From the NCBI GenBank assembly GCA_002409975.1, contig DHOO01000137.1, positions 1 through 24,363 of the forward strand: a DNA stretch of 24,363 nt, in the 5' to 3' direction. This DNA is from Firmicutes bacterium UBA5388 (lineage in GTDB: Bacteria; Bacillota; UBA4882; UBA10575). How positions within the stretch are numbered: the first letter of the stretch is position 1; each line of letters starts with the position of its first letter. Positions 1-6,750 of the stretch are shown piece after piece. The position numbers and the translations under genes were made by a program. The notes under the pieces are model-generated. The model did no database searches. It saw only the letters and a program-made list of their open reading frames with translations, and was not told the DNA's origin.

Positions 1-125
1 CAAAATCCGGCGCTTCACCCCAGCGCGCCGGGGAGCATCCTTGCCAACAATCCGGCAAATACTGCTATGGCTCGTCGCAATTTTCATTCTTTCACGTGCC
101 CCAGCTGGCTGGGGTGGTCGACTAC
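1..125 (+). repeat. Dispersed intergenic repeat, copy 1 (internally shortened)
   Basis: This gene-free stretch aligns with 18117-18303 and, in its right half, with 24255-24343. Shared blocks with copy 2 are AATCCG.CGCTT, CAGCGCGCCG, CATCCTTG, CCAACAATC and GCTCG.CG. The right end TGCCCCAGCTGGCTGGG and GACTACC is shared with copy 3. It lacks about 40 bases of the middle (the CTCGTATGAAT segment) found in the other two. The right end can fold as CCCCAG/CTGGGG. All copies lie in the same orientation. No open reading frame explains the conservation; the nature of the element is unknown. Confidence 0.75.
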
Positions 126-162
126 CATCAGGTAATCATCTCCTATGTCAAAAAATTGATTT

Positions 163-192
163 AAAAAAATCCTCCCGTCTGCGAACGGGAGG
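163..192 (-). terminator. Rho-independent terminator of rnj
   Basis: On the minus strand an 8-bp perfect stem (CCTCCCGT / ACGGGAGG, 171-178 with 185-192, 6-base loop) is followed by a run of seven T (163-169). It lies 6 bases past the rnj stop codon. Confidence 0.92.
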
Positions 193-198
193 TGGCTG

Positions 199-1863
199 CT
201 AAACTTCCATAATGATCGGGAGGATCATCGGGCGACGTTTAGTTTTTTCATAAAGATATTTGCCCAGGATCTCCCGAATTTGGCTTTTCATAAAAGACCA
301 ATCAGAATTTCCTTGCGTAAAACACTTATCAAGAGCTACTTTTACCTTTGCCCGAGCCTCTTCCATTAAAGCCTCTGATTCCCTAACATAGACAAAACCA
401 CGGGAGATAATGTCTGGACCAGCTAAGACTTTACCGTTTTCGTGATCAATAGTGATCACCGCAATTAAAATACCATCCTGGGAAAGTTGTTTACGATCGC
501 GAAGGACCACACTGCCGACATCGCCTACTCCTAAGCCATCAACAAAGATCCGACCAGCGGTTACTTTCCCCGCCCTTCTGCCAGAATTGGTCGTAAACTC
601 TAAAACATCCCCATTCTCCGCAATAAACACGTTTTCACTAGGAACCCCGATCTCTTGGGCTAAGCGGGCATGTTGGACTAAGTGCCGATATTCACCGTGA
701 ACAGGAATAAAAAACTTCGGTTTAACTAAATTTAGCATCATCTTTAATTCTTCCTGCCGCCCATGACCGGAAACATGAACCCCAGTAGTAGCCTCATAAA
801 TCACATGGGCGCCTTGTCTAAAAAGATGGTCAATCGTACGCGCAATTAGTTTTTCATTCCCAGGAATAGCAGAGGCGGAAATAACAACCGTATCTCCGGG
901 CATGATATTAATCTTACGATGCTCTGCCATCGCCATCCTAGTAAGAGCCGATAAAGGCTCTCCCTGACTACCCGTTGTTACCACCGCTATCCGATTAGCT
1001 GGTAACCGATCAATAGCGTCCAGGTCAACTTCCAGACCTTCAGGTATTTGTAGATAACCGAGTTCTTTGGCGATCGAAACGACATTAACCATACTTCTCC
1101 CGACAAAAGCCACTTTGCGATCATGAATAATCGCTGCGTTTACTACCTGTTGAACACGGTGAATATTTGAAGCAAAAGTTGCGACAATCAAACGGCCTTC
1201 CGCTCTATGGAAAAGCTCTTCAAACTTTTCCGCCAACACCCTTTCAGAGACCGTATAACCCTCCCGTTCCACATTGGTGCTATCTGAAAGGAGAACCAAT
1301 ACTCCTTTGGCGCCCAGCTCGGCAAATTTCCGAAAATCCAATGGTTCACCTTCTACTGGAGTATGGTCAATTTTAAAATCAGCAGTGTGCACGATTGTCC
1401 CTACCGGAGAATGAATCGCCAACGCGACCACTCCGGCGATGCTATGATTAACATTAATAAACTCAATTTTAAAAGAACCAATCTTCATTGAGTCGCCCGG
1501 ATTAACCGGGTTTAATTGAACTTTTTTATCCAGACCGTGCTCCTTCAGTTTAGCTTCAGCTAATCCCAAGGTTAACCTTGAACCATAAATTGGCACATTA
1601 AGCTGACGCAAAACATAGGGCAAAGCTCCTATATGATCCTCATGACCATGGGTCAGAATCAACCCCAAAATCTTCTCTTTATTCTCTATTAAATAGGTTA
1701 TATCAGGGATCACCAAGTCAATTCCGAGCATTTCTTCTTCTGGAAACATTAATCCAGCATCAATTATCAAAATTTCTTTTTTGTACTCAATAGCTAACAT
1801 ATTTTTGCCGATCTCCCCCAATCCGCCTAAAGGAATTAGGGAGAGCTTGTTCTGTTTTGGCAA
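199..1863 (-). CDS. rnj: Ribonuclease J
   Basis: Metallo-beta-lactamase/beta-CASP ribonuclease acting in the cytoplasm as a 5'-3' exonuclease and endonuclease in mRNA decay and RNA maturation. Visible motifs: HGHEDH with metal ligands H72, H74, D76 and H77, then H140 (VNHSIAG), D162 (HTADFK), the beta-CASP block GVHVSGHG near residue 365, and H389 (PVHGEYRHL). The 554-residue length is normal for the family. Start choice: a GTG at 1875 would overlap the AGGAGGTG ribosome binding site, so the TTG at 1861-1863, 11 bases after AGGAGG, is the credible start and gives MPKQNKLSLIPLGG. It is monocistronic, with its own promoter and terminator. Because only one copy is seen here, RNase J1 versus J2 cannot be assigned. 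Confidence 0.96.
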   Translation of the reverse strand: MPKQNKLSLIPLGGLGEIGKNMLAIEYKKEILIIDAGLMFPEEEMLGIDLVIPDITYLIENKEKILGLILTHGHEDHIGALPYVLRQLNVPIYGSRLTLGLAEAKLKEHGLDKKVQLNPVNPGDSMKIGSFKIEFINVNHSIAGVVALAIHSPVGTIVHTADFKIDHTPVEGEPLDFRKFAELGAKGVLVLLSDSTNVEREGYTVSERVLAEKFEELFHRAEGRLIVATFASNIHRVQQVVNAAIIHDRKVAFVGRSMVNVVSIAKELGYLQIPEGLEVDLDAIDRLPANRIAVVTTGSQGEPLSALTRMAMAEHRKINIMPGDTVVISASAIPGNEKLIARTIDHLFRQGAHVIYEATTGVHVSGHGRQEELKMMLNLVKPKFFIPVHGEYRHLVQHARLAQEIGVPSENVFIAENGDVLEFTTNSGRRAGKVTAGRIFVDGLGVGDVGSVVLRDRKQLSQDGILIAVITIDHENGKVLAGPDIISRGFVYVRESEALMEEARAKVKVALDKCFTQGNSDWSFMKSQIREILGKYLYEKTKRRPMILPIIMEV

Positions 1864-1908
1864 TAAAAAAAACACCTCCTAGAATATATATTCTGTATTA
1901 AATAACCA

Positions 1909-1935
1909 AAGACCGCCCCCGTCTGACGGTCTTAA
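1909..1935 (-). other. Hairpin in the rnj leader
   Basis: AAGACCG and CGGTCTT form a 7-bp perfect stem with an 11-base loop in the untranslated leader, about 20 bases upstream of the ribosome binding site. It has no proper T tract on either strand, so it reads as a leader structure rather than a terminator. Confidence 0.5.
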
Positions 1936-1979
1936 CAGCCCGAGATCGCAAAGAAAATCCGCACAGTGAATTTGCTCTT

Positions 1980-2008
1980 ATTATATCAGATTAGAATTGG
2001 ACTAACAA
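1980..2008 (-). promoter_or_regulatory. Sigma-A-type promoter of rnj
   Basis: On the minus strand TTGTTA (2003-2008), a 17-base spacer, and a perfect TATAAT (1980-1985). The leader to the rnj start would be about 110 bases. Confidence 0.6.
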
Positions 2009-2089
2009 GCACATTTTTTTCCTCAAATAATCATAGGCTTTTATCAAAAGCACTGATCAAAGCATATCTATATGTGGAGGTGATTTAAA

Positions 2090-2536
2090 GTGAGTCAATG
2101 GCATGACTATTTTAAAGAATTAGCCCATAAAATATTAGGATACATAACAGATGAAACCGTAGCTTCCCTCTATTATCAACAATTAGCCATCCTAGCCCCA
2201 AGCCGTGAAGACAGAGAAATACTAGCTCAACTCGCCACAGATGAGGCCAGGCACGCCGCCAATTTTCGAGAGGTTTACAGACAAATCACCGGACAAGAGG
2301 CAAGAAGATCTCCAACCTCTCCACCAAAGAATTTATCCTATCAGCAAGCGATCCGCCAGCGGATCTTGGCAGAGAGTAATGATTTTATGAAATACGGAGA
2401 TGACTTCTTAACCGCCCCTGATATGTATCTGCGAAGTTTATTCTACAAAACAGGGGCTTCCGAGGCGCAGCATGGGATGAGTTTATCTCTTTTACTTTGT
2501 AAACCTCAAGAAAATCTAAGGGAGTCTAAAAAGTAA
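2090..2536 (+). CDS. Ferritin-like diiron protein (rubrerythrin-type four-helix domain)
   Basis: A 148-residue soluble protein with all six ligands of a ferritin-like diiron site at the expected spacing: E22 (DETVASLYY), the ExxH pair E52/H55 (DEARHAANF), E95 (LAESNDF) and the second ExxH pair E125/H128 (SEAQHGM). There is no C-terminal rubredoxin domain with CxxC pairs, so it is not a full rubrerythrin. Probable role is iron or peroxide handling; the substrate cannot be read from the sequence. The start is GTG, 9 bases after GGAGG, and the sequence GGAGGTGAT is an unusually complete Shine-Dalgarno. It is divergent from rnj and convergent with pepF. Confidence 0.8.
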   Translation: MSQWHDYFKELAHKILGYITDETVASLYYQQLAILAPSREDREILAQLATDEARHAANFREVYRQITGQEARRSPTSPPKNLSYQQAIRQRILAESNDFMKYGDDFLTAPDMYLRSLFYKTGASEAQHGMSLSLLLCKPQENLRESKK

Positions 2537-2544
2537 TAGAAGCT

Positions 2545-2575
2545 AAGCCTCAGTTTTAAATAAGGCTTTATTTTT
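2545..2575 (+). terminator. Terminator after the ferritin-like gene
   Basis: AAGCCT (2545-2550) pairs with AGGCTT (2563-2568), 12-base loop, followed by TATTTTT. It overlaps the last codon of convergent pepF and may serve poorly in the other direction. Confidence 0.55.
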
Positions 2576-4385
2576 CCGCAGTTACCAGTTGGTTAAAGTC
2601 ATTGACCAATTCTTCAAACAGGGACATTGCCTCAACAATCGGCTGGGGTTGCGACAGATCCACCCCGGCTCTTTTTAATAAAGTTAAGGGATAATCCGAA
2701 CCTCCACTTTTCAGTAACTGCAAATAATCCCGGACCGCTTCTTCTCCCTGTTGTCGAAAACGTTGCACTAAGGCAACTGCCGCACAGAATCCAGTAGCAT
2801 ATTTATAGACGTAAAAATTGTAAAAGAAATGCGGGATCCGTGACCATTCCGCAGCTATCTCCGGATCAATCACCACTTCTGGTCCGTGATAGGTTTCCAC
2901 TAAGTTAGAATACTGGTCCTCTAACCACTCTGGAGTTAAGGCTTCCCCATTTTCTACTTGCTCATGTAAGAATTTTTCAAAATCAGCAAACATGGTTTGA
3001 CGAAAAACCGTTGTCCGAAAATGTTCCAAAAAATGATGAAGATAATAAATTTTTTCCGCTCGGACTTGAGCGTGTTCAATCCGATGCAGTACCAATAATA
3101 CTTCATTAACAGTAGAGGCGATCTCCGCAAGAAAAATCGGGTATTGGGCATCAATATAAGGCTGAGCCTGATTGGAGAGGTAACTGTGCAGCGCATGACC
3201 TAACTCGTGAGCCAAGGTAAAGAGATCATTCCCTGTATCTTGAAAATTAAGAAGCACATAGGGATGGCTATCATAACATCCCCATGAATAAGCGCCACTG
3301 GTTTTTCCCCTGTTTTCATAGACATCGATCCAACCCTCGGTGAAAGCTTGATTAAGTAGAGAGCGGTATTCTTTTCCCAGTCGGTGCAAACCTTCCTTAA
3401 CCATCTCCTTTGCTTCCTCGTAGGTGGTTTTAAGATTAAAACCGGTCACCGGCGAGACATAGAGATCATAAAGATGGATCTCCTCCAGGTTTAGTAATTT
3501 TTGTTTGGTGTTTAAAAACTGATGTAAAACCGGAAGGTACTTTCGGACCTCGGTAACTAAATTCTCATAAACTTCCTCCTGAATGTTATCATCATCCAAA
3601 GCTGCTTCGATTGCTGACGAATAGTGTCGCGCGCGCGCATAAAAAATATTACTTTTAATCCCAGCATTTAAGGATGCTGCCAAAGTATTACGGTAATTAT
3701 GATAAGTCTGATGTAAAGCCAGAAAAGCGTCCTTTCTTACCTTCTGCTCCTTGCTTTCTAAAAAACGCAGATACCGACCGTGTGTTAGTTCCACTTCCTG
3801 GCCTTGTTCATCATGGATAATCGGGAAACGCAGATCGGCGTTGTTTAACATGGTAAAAATATTCTGTCCACTATCGGATATTTCCCCGCTCAAAGCCAGA
3901 ATTCTCTCTTCCTCCGGAGAGAGAATATGTTGTTTCCTCCTGGTAATATCCGTGAAAAAGTGCCTATAGAGTTCAAGATCTGGCTCCTCCAGAAAATACT
4001 CTTTTAATCTTGACTGGGGTATAGTCATCACTTCGGGGAGAAAAAAGGAGATTCTGGCCCCTACCCGAACGGCTAAACTCTGAGCACGCTCAGTCATTGC
4101 TTGGCTTAGTGAATCTGCATTATTCTCATCCCTTTTCATCCGAGCATAAACAAAGACTTTATCGATCAGCCTACCTAGATTATCTTTAATTGTTAACACT
4201 GTTAGGAGCGTAGCAGCTGATTCATTCACCTTGCCTTGATAAGACTCAAACTCCTGAACTAATTTTTCCACTGTTTTCAGATCTTCTTCCCAATCCTGAA
4301 GTGAAGAATAAAGATGTTCGAGATTCCAACGGTATTCCCGTGGAAGCTCCTCTCTTTTCGGTAGAGTATGTTGCTGACCCTCCAT
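2568..4385 (-). CDS. pepF: Oligoendopeptidase F (M3 metallopeptidase)
   Basis: Cytoplasmic zinc peptidase that cleaves short peptides of about 7-17 residues. The zinc site is LAHELGHALHS with H393, E394 and H397, and the third ligand is E421 in FLAEIASTVNE. The long helical N-terminal part (about 20-330) precedes the catalytic domain, as in PepF and PepB. The 605-residue length is normal. ATG start with AAGGAGG 9 bases upstream. It follows the oxidoreductase gene by 71 bases with no terminator between, so the two may share a transcript. Confidence 0.95.
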   Translation of the reverse strand: MEGQQHTLPKREELPREYRWNLEHLYSSLQDWEEDLKTVEKLVQEFESYQGKVNESAATLLTVLTIKDNLGRLIDKVFVYARMKRDENNADSLSQAMTERAQSLAVRVGARISFFLPEVMTIPQSRLKEYFLEEPDLELYRHFFTDITRRKQHILSPEEERILALSGEISDSGQNIFTMLNNADLRFPIIHDEQGQEVELTHGRYLRFLESKEQKVRKDAFLALHQTYHNYRNTLAASLNAGIKSNIFYARARHYSSAIEAALDDDNIQEEVYENLVTEVRKYLPVLHQFLNTKQKLLNLEEIHLYDLYVSPVTGFNLKTTYEEAKEMVKEGLHRLGKEYRSLLNQAFTEGWIDVYENRGKTSGAYSWGCYDSHPYVLLNFQDTGNDLFTLAHELGHALHSYLSNQAQPYIDAQYPIFLAEIASTVNEVLLVLHRIEHAQVRAEKIYYLHHFLEHFRTTVFRQTMFADFEKFLHEQVENGEALTPEWLEDQYSNLVETYHGPEVVIDPEIAAEWSRIPHFFYNFYVYKYATGFCAAVALVQRFRQQGEEAVRDYLQLLKSGGSDYPLTLLKRAGVDLSQPQPIVEAMSLFEELVNDFNQLVTAEK

Positions 4386-4456
4386 GTTCCTAATCCTCCT
4401 TATTTAACCCTCTCTCCCCACTCGTGACTCTTCCTTTCAAGGTGGATAGAACGCAA

Positions 4457-5506
4457 TCAGGCCATCGCGTATTCCGGTCTCCGATCCACCTTCACAATAT
4501 CTTGATCAGTAATTGATTGTAGAATCGCGTGGATAGTACGGAAATCTCCAATCTCCATCTCCGGCGTTACTGAAATCTCCTCCGTACCATTAAGGGCATT
4601 ATAAAAATTAAGCAACTCATTATAGTACCCCCGCTTCGGTTTAAACCCAAGCAACTCATGTCCCCCATCGTTATAGAAGACGTTTATGAGCCCACAATCC
4701 GTATTTTCCAGGTAAATCATCCCTTTAGTCCCAAAAATCCTGAGCCCTACCAACGGCTTTTGCTGTTCGCTGCCAGCAGGGTAATAAGAGAAAGCGCCAA
4801 TCATTTCGTTCATAAATTCCAGGTTAACAGTGATCGCCGCATAAGGACTAAACTCATCAGTTTGAGGTACCCCAAAAGCGGACAGATGTTTAATTCCGCC
4901 AAAAACATGACGGAGACCCGCGACATCATGAATGGCCGCGTCTAAAATATCTCCCCCTCGGTACTCTGGATGCCGGCGCCACTCGGTCGCATAAAAGGTA
5001 TCCTTCACCATTCCACAAGGGAAACAACTCGTACTGTGGTAAATAAAGAAGATAGCATCGCCGATCTTCTTCTCCTGCACCAACTGTCTGAGGAGGTTAA
5101 ACTCTTCGCTATATCGGTAGTTTTCCGCAATCATCATTTTAATACCATGTAAAGTGGGAAGTTCCGTGGTGGCTACCGCCTGTTCATAGGTAGCGCCCAG
5201 CGGTTTTTCCAAGATAATATTTTTCCCAGAACGAGCGACCTCCTCCGCAACTTGATGATTTTGCGGAATTGGAACCATAATATCTATTACTTGCAGATCG
5301 GGACGCCTGATCATTTGTCGATAATCGGTGAACACATCCTTGGACAAATCAAGTCCGAGCCGTTGCCCCCAATCTTCAACTACTTCCCGGTTATGATCAC
5401 AAACCGCCGCTACCTCATATTGATCAGTAAGTTCTTGATAAGCCGGATAGTGCAGCCTTTCCCAAGCTAAACCAGTTCCAATAATCCCCACTTTTATCTT
5501 TTTCAT
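4457..5506 (-). CDS. Gfo/Idh/MocA-family NAD(P)-dependent oxidoreductase
   Basis: N-terminal Rossmann domain (KVGIIGTG, with the GxGxxxxxH-type loop reading GTGLAWERLHYPAY) and the family signature EKPLGATYEQA, where K contacts the nicotinamide side. The C-terminal alpha/beta domain has GGDILDAAIHDVAGLRHVFG with the catalytic-type D and H. Members act on sugars, inositols or related polyols; the substrate is not evident. Start: an upstream in-frame ATG (5539) exists, but the ATG at 5506 sits 7 bases after AAGGAGG and starts directly at MKKIKVGIIG, as usual. Its Shine-Dalgarno is inside a 12-bp inverted repeat (5511-5552). Confidence 0.9.
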   Translation of the reverse strand: MKKIKVGIIGTGLAWERLHYPAYQELTDQYEVAAVCDHNREVVEDWGQRLGLDLSKDVFTDYRQMIRRPDLQVIDIMVPIPQNHQVAEEVARSGKNIILEKPLGATYEQAVATTELPTLHGIKMMIAENYRYSEEFNLLRQLVQEKKIGDAIFFIYHSTSCFPCGMVKDTFYATEWRRHPEYRGGDILDAAIHDVAGLRHVFGGIKHLSAFGVPQTDEFSPYAAITVNLEFMNEMIGAFSYYPAGSEQQKPLVGLRIFGTKGMIYLENTDCGLINVFYNDGGHELLGFKPKRGYYNELLNFYNALNGTEEISVTPEMEIGDFRTIHAILQSITDQDIVKVDRRPEYAMA

Positions 5507-5510
5507 AAAA

Positions 5511-5552
5511 AAACCTCCTTTTACGATAATGTTCCCCACAAAAAGGAGGTTT
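5511..5552 (-). promoter_or_regulatory. Terminator-like hairpin containing the oxidoreductase ribosome binding site
   Basis: AAACCTCCTTTT (5511-5522 on the plus strand) and AAAAGGAGGTTT (5541-5552) are perfect 12-base inverted repeats with an 18-base loop. On the minus-strand transcript the 3' arm holds AAGGAGG, the ribosome binding site of the oxidoreductase, and is followed by TTTTTTT up to the ATG. The hairpin could end transcripts from the upstream gene and also mask the ribosome binding site. A competing GAGG segment at 5561-5564 can pair with the same CCTC. Confidence 0.55.
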
Positions 5553-5567
5553 ATGAGATCCTCTAAT

Positions 5568-6287
5568 TTATTTTCCTTGAGTGAATCTATTGTTTTTAGT
5601 CACATATTCCACAATTTCATAAGTTTCGTTAACCCTTTTCCACCGTTTGATTTCCATGACAAAATAATGAAGCGCAAAAATGAAAAAAATAATTAATAGA
5701 CCTAACCAGATCAAGGAAGCAATCCGTTCTCTTTTTTTGGCTTCTATTTTGTAATTTTGAAGCATCTCTGTTTTCAAATTGGTATAGAAAGAATTTAACT
5801 CCAAGGTATATTCATAAATCGCCTGATCAGCTTTATTCCAAGCTTGGTGCGCAGCGGACAATTCCTCAGTACTGCTTGTTTTATTCTTAAAATTATTTTT
5901 TTCGATTAATTCCAGATAAAGATCATGTCCTTCCCTGGTAGAACTTTTAACCTCCTCTAACTCCTTAATGTTCTCTTCAAGTTTTCTCCACTGAGCTTGA
6001 TTCTCTTCGCTGGCTAAAATCAGCTCCATTTGCTCCCGAAGTTCCTCACTCCGCAAATGAGGAATCCACTCTCCACTGTATAAAGGATATGGCTCACTAT
6101 TAGTTTCATTTTGAAAATCTTCAAAACCACCGAATAACAAAACCCAGCTTTGACCGGTCCAATAGTCCTTTATGTGCGCCACTTGAAAATCACCTTGGTT
6201 TTGGATTGGTCCTTTTTCCCACCTCAATATCCCCGCCAGCAATAAAAGGATAAAAAAGATCATGGGGAATAACCATAACTTCTTCAT
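5568..6287 (-). CDS. Unknown membrane protein with two membrane segments and a coiled-coil ectodomain
   Basis: Not recognised. With the ATG at 6287 (GGAGG 6 bases upstream) it is 239 residues, beginning MKKLWLFPMIFFILLLLAG, a membrane anchor. A charged, helix-rich middle (about 80-190, e.g. RSEELREQMELILASEE and KLEENIKELEEVK) looks coiled-coil and should lie outside the cytoplasm. A second hydrophobic stretch near the end (IASLIWLGLLIIFFIFALHYF) is followed by a basic cytoplasmic tail (KRWKRVNE). The longer reading from 6356 lacks a good ribosome binding site. The topology recalls sensor or stress proteins without an output domain, but no function can be assigned. It lies upstream of the oxidoreductase gene with a terminator-like hairpin between. 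Confidence 0.7.
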   Translation of the reverse strand: MKKLWLFPMIFFILLLLAGILRWEKGPIQNQGDFQVAHIKDYWTGQSWVLLFGGFEDFQNETNSEPYPLYSGEWIPHLRSEELREQMELILASEENQAQWRKLEENIKELEEVKSSTREGHDLYLELIEKNNFKNKTSSTEELSAAHQAWNKADQAIYEYTLELNSFYTNLKTEMLQNYKIEAKKRERIASLIWLGLLIIFFIFALHYFVMEIKRWKRVNETYEIVEYVTKNNRFTQGK

Positions 6288-6320
6288 GATCCGCCTCCCA
6301 TCCCCTTCCTCAAAAACCGA

Positions 6321-6333
6321 GGTAAAATTTACC
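6321..6333. promoter_or_regulatory. Small operator-like palindrome upstream of the membrane-protein gene
   Basis: GGTAAA-1-TTTACC is a perfect inverted repeat located 34-46 bases upstream of the chosen start at 6287. No recognisable -35/-10 pair was found beside it, so a regulatory role is only a suggestion. Confidence 0.3.
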
Positions 6334-6375
6334 CACGGAAAATTGACGGAAAACATCTTTTAGTCGGATTTCTAA

Positions 6376-6415
6376 TTGAGGGAATTGCATAATTTCCTTG
6401 AGCTTGTATTTGACC
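6376..6415 (+). repeat. 40-bp direct repeat, left unit
   Basis: Matches 6533-6572 at 33 of 40 positions; both begin TTGAGGGAATTGC. The GGAATTGCATAAT part also occurs inverted at 6733-6745. This unit may be a solitary end of the palindromic element to its right. Confidence 0.7.
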
Positions 6416-6532
6416 GATCTGGGAAATGCCTCCTTTGTTGATTCACCCGCCCAGATTAATAAGTTCGCCATTTGTTGGATAAACTCCTGTTTTTCCCGAT
6501 GTTCAATTCAGATTAGTTAGGCAATTTATTAT

Positions 6533-6750
6533 TTGAGGGAATTGCCTAATTACCTTAAGCATATATTTAGCCACAATATATAGTGTTTATCTTTTAGGTT
6601 ATCGATATATTAGTCTGAATTCGTGACATCTATAGACACCAGGGGAAATCGTGAAAGCTTGCGGTAGCGTTTCCCCTGGTATAGATCGAATAGTCACGAA
6701 ATCAGATATGTGGTTAAATCTTAAATAATTGTATTATGCAATTCCTTAAT
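6533..6750. mobile_element. MITE-like palindromic element
   Basis: A roughly 215-bp gene-free unit that is an imperfect inverted repeat over its full length. Outer ends GGAATTGC (6538-6545) and GCAATTCC (6738-6745); next TCTGA-a-TTCGTGAC (6614-6627) against GTCACGAA-a-TCAGA (6693-6706); innermost an 11-bp perfect stem ACCAGGGGAAA / TTTCCCCTGGT (6638-6648, 6670-6680) with a 21-base loop. It encodes no protein, and its right end touches the stop codon of the RND gene at 6746. No target duplication could be fixed, and no helper transposase is visible. It could alternatively be a large structured 3' region of the efflux operon; the central hairpin has no T tract, so it is not an ordinary terminator. 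Confidence 0.55.

Noticed and set aside
452..700. Plus-strand reading frame inside rnj
   Set aside because: Opposite-strand shadow of a confidently identified gene with no family features or ribosome binding site; the same applies to the other frames opposite pepF, RND, murB and splB neighbours.
1864..1875. GTG at 1875 as the start of ribonuclease J
   Set aside because: It lies inside the AGGAGGTG ribosome binding site; the TTG at 1863 has correct spacing and gives the usual N-terminus.
1909..1935. Hairpin upstream of rnj as a terminator
   Set aside because: No T tract on either strand and no gene ending there; kept only as a leader structure.
6638..6680. Central hairpin of the palindromic element as an ordinary terminator for the efflux operon
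   Set aside because: The 11-bp stem is strong but no T run follows it on the minus strand; a role in ending or protecting the transcript remains open.
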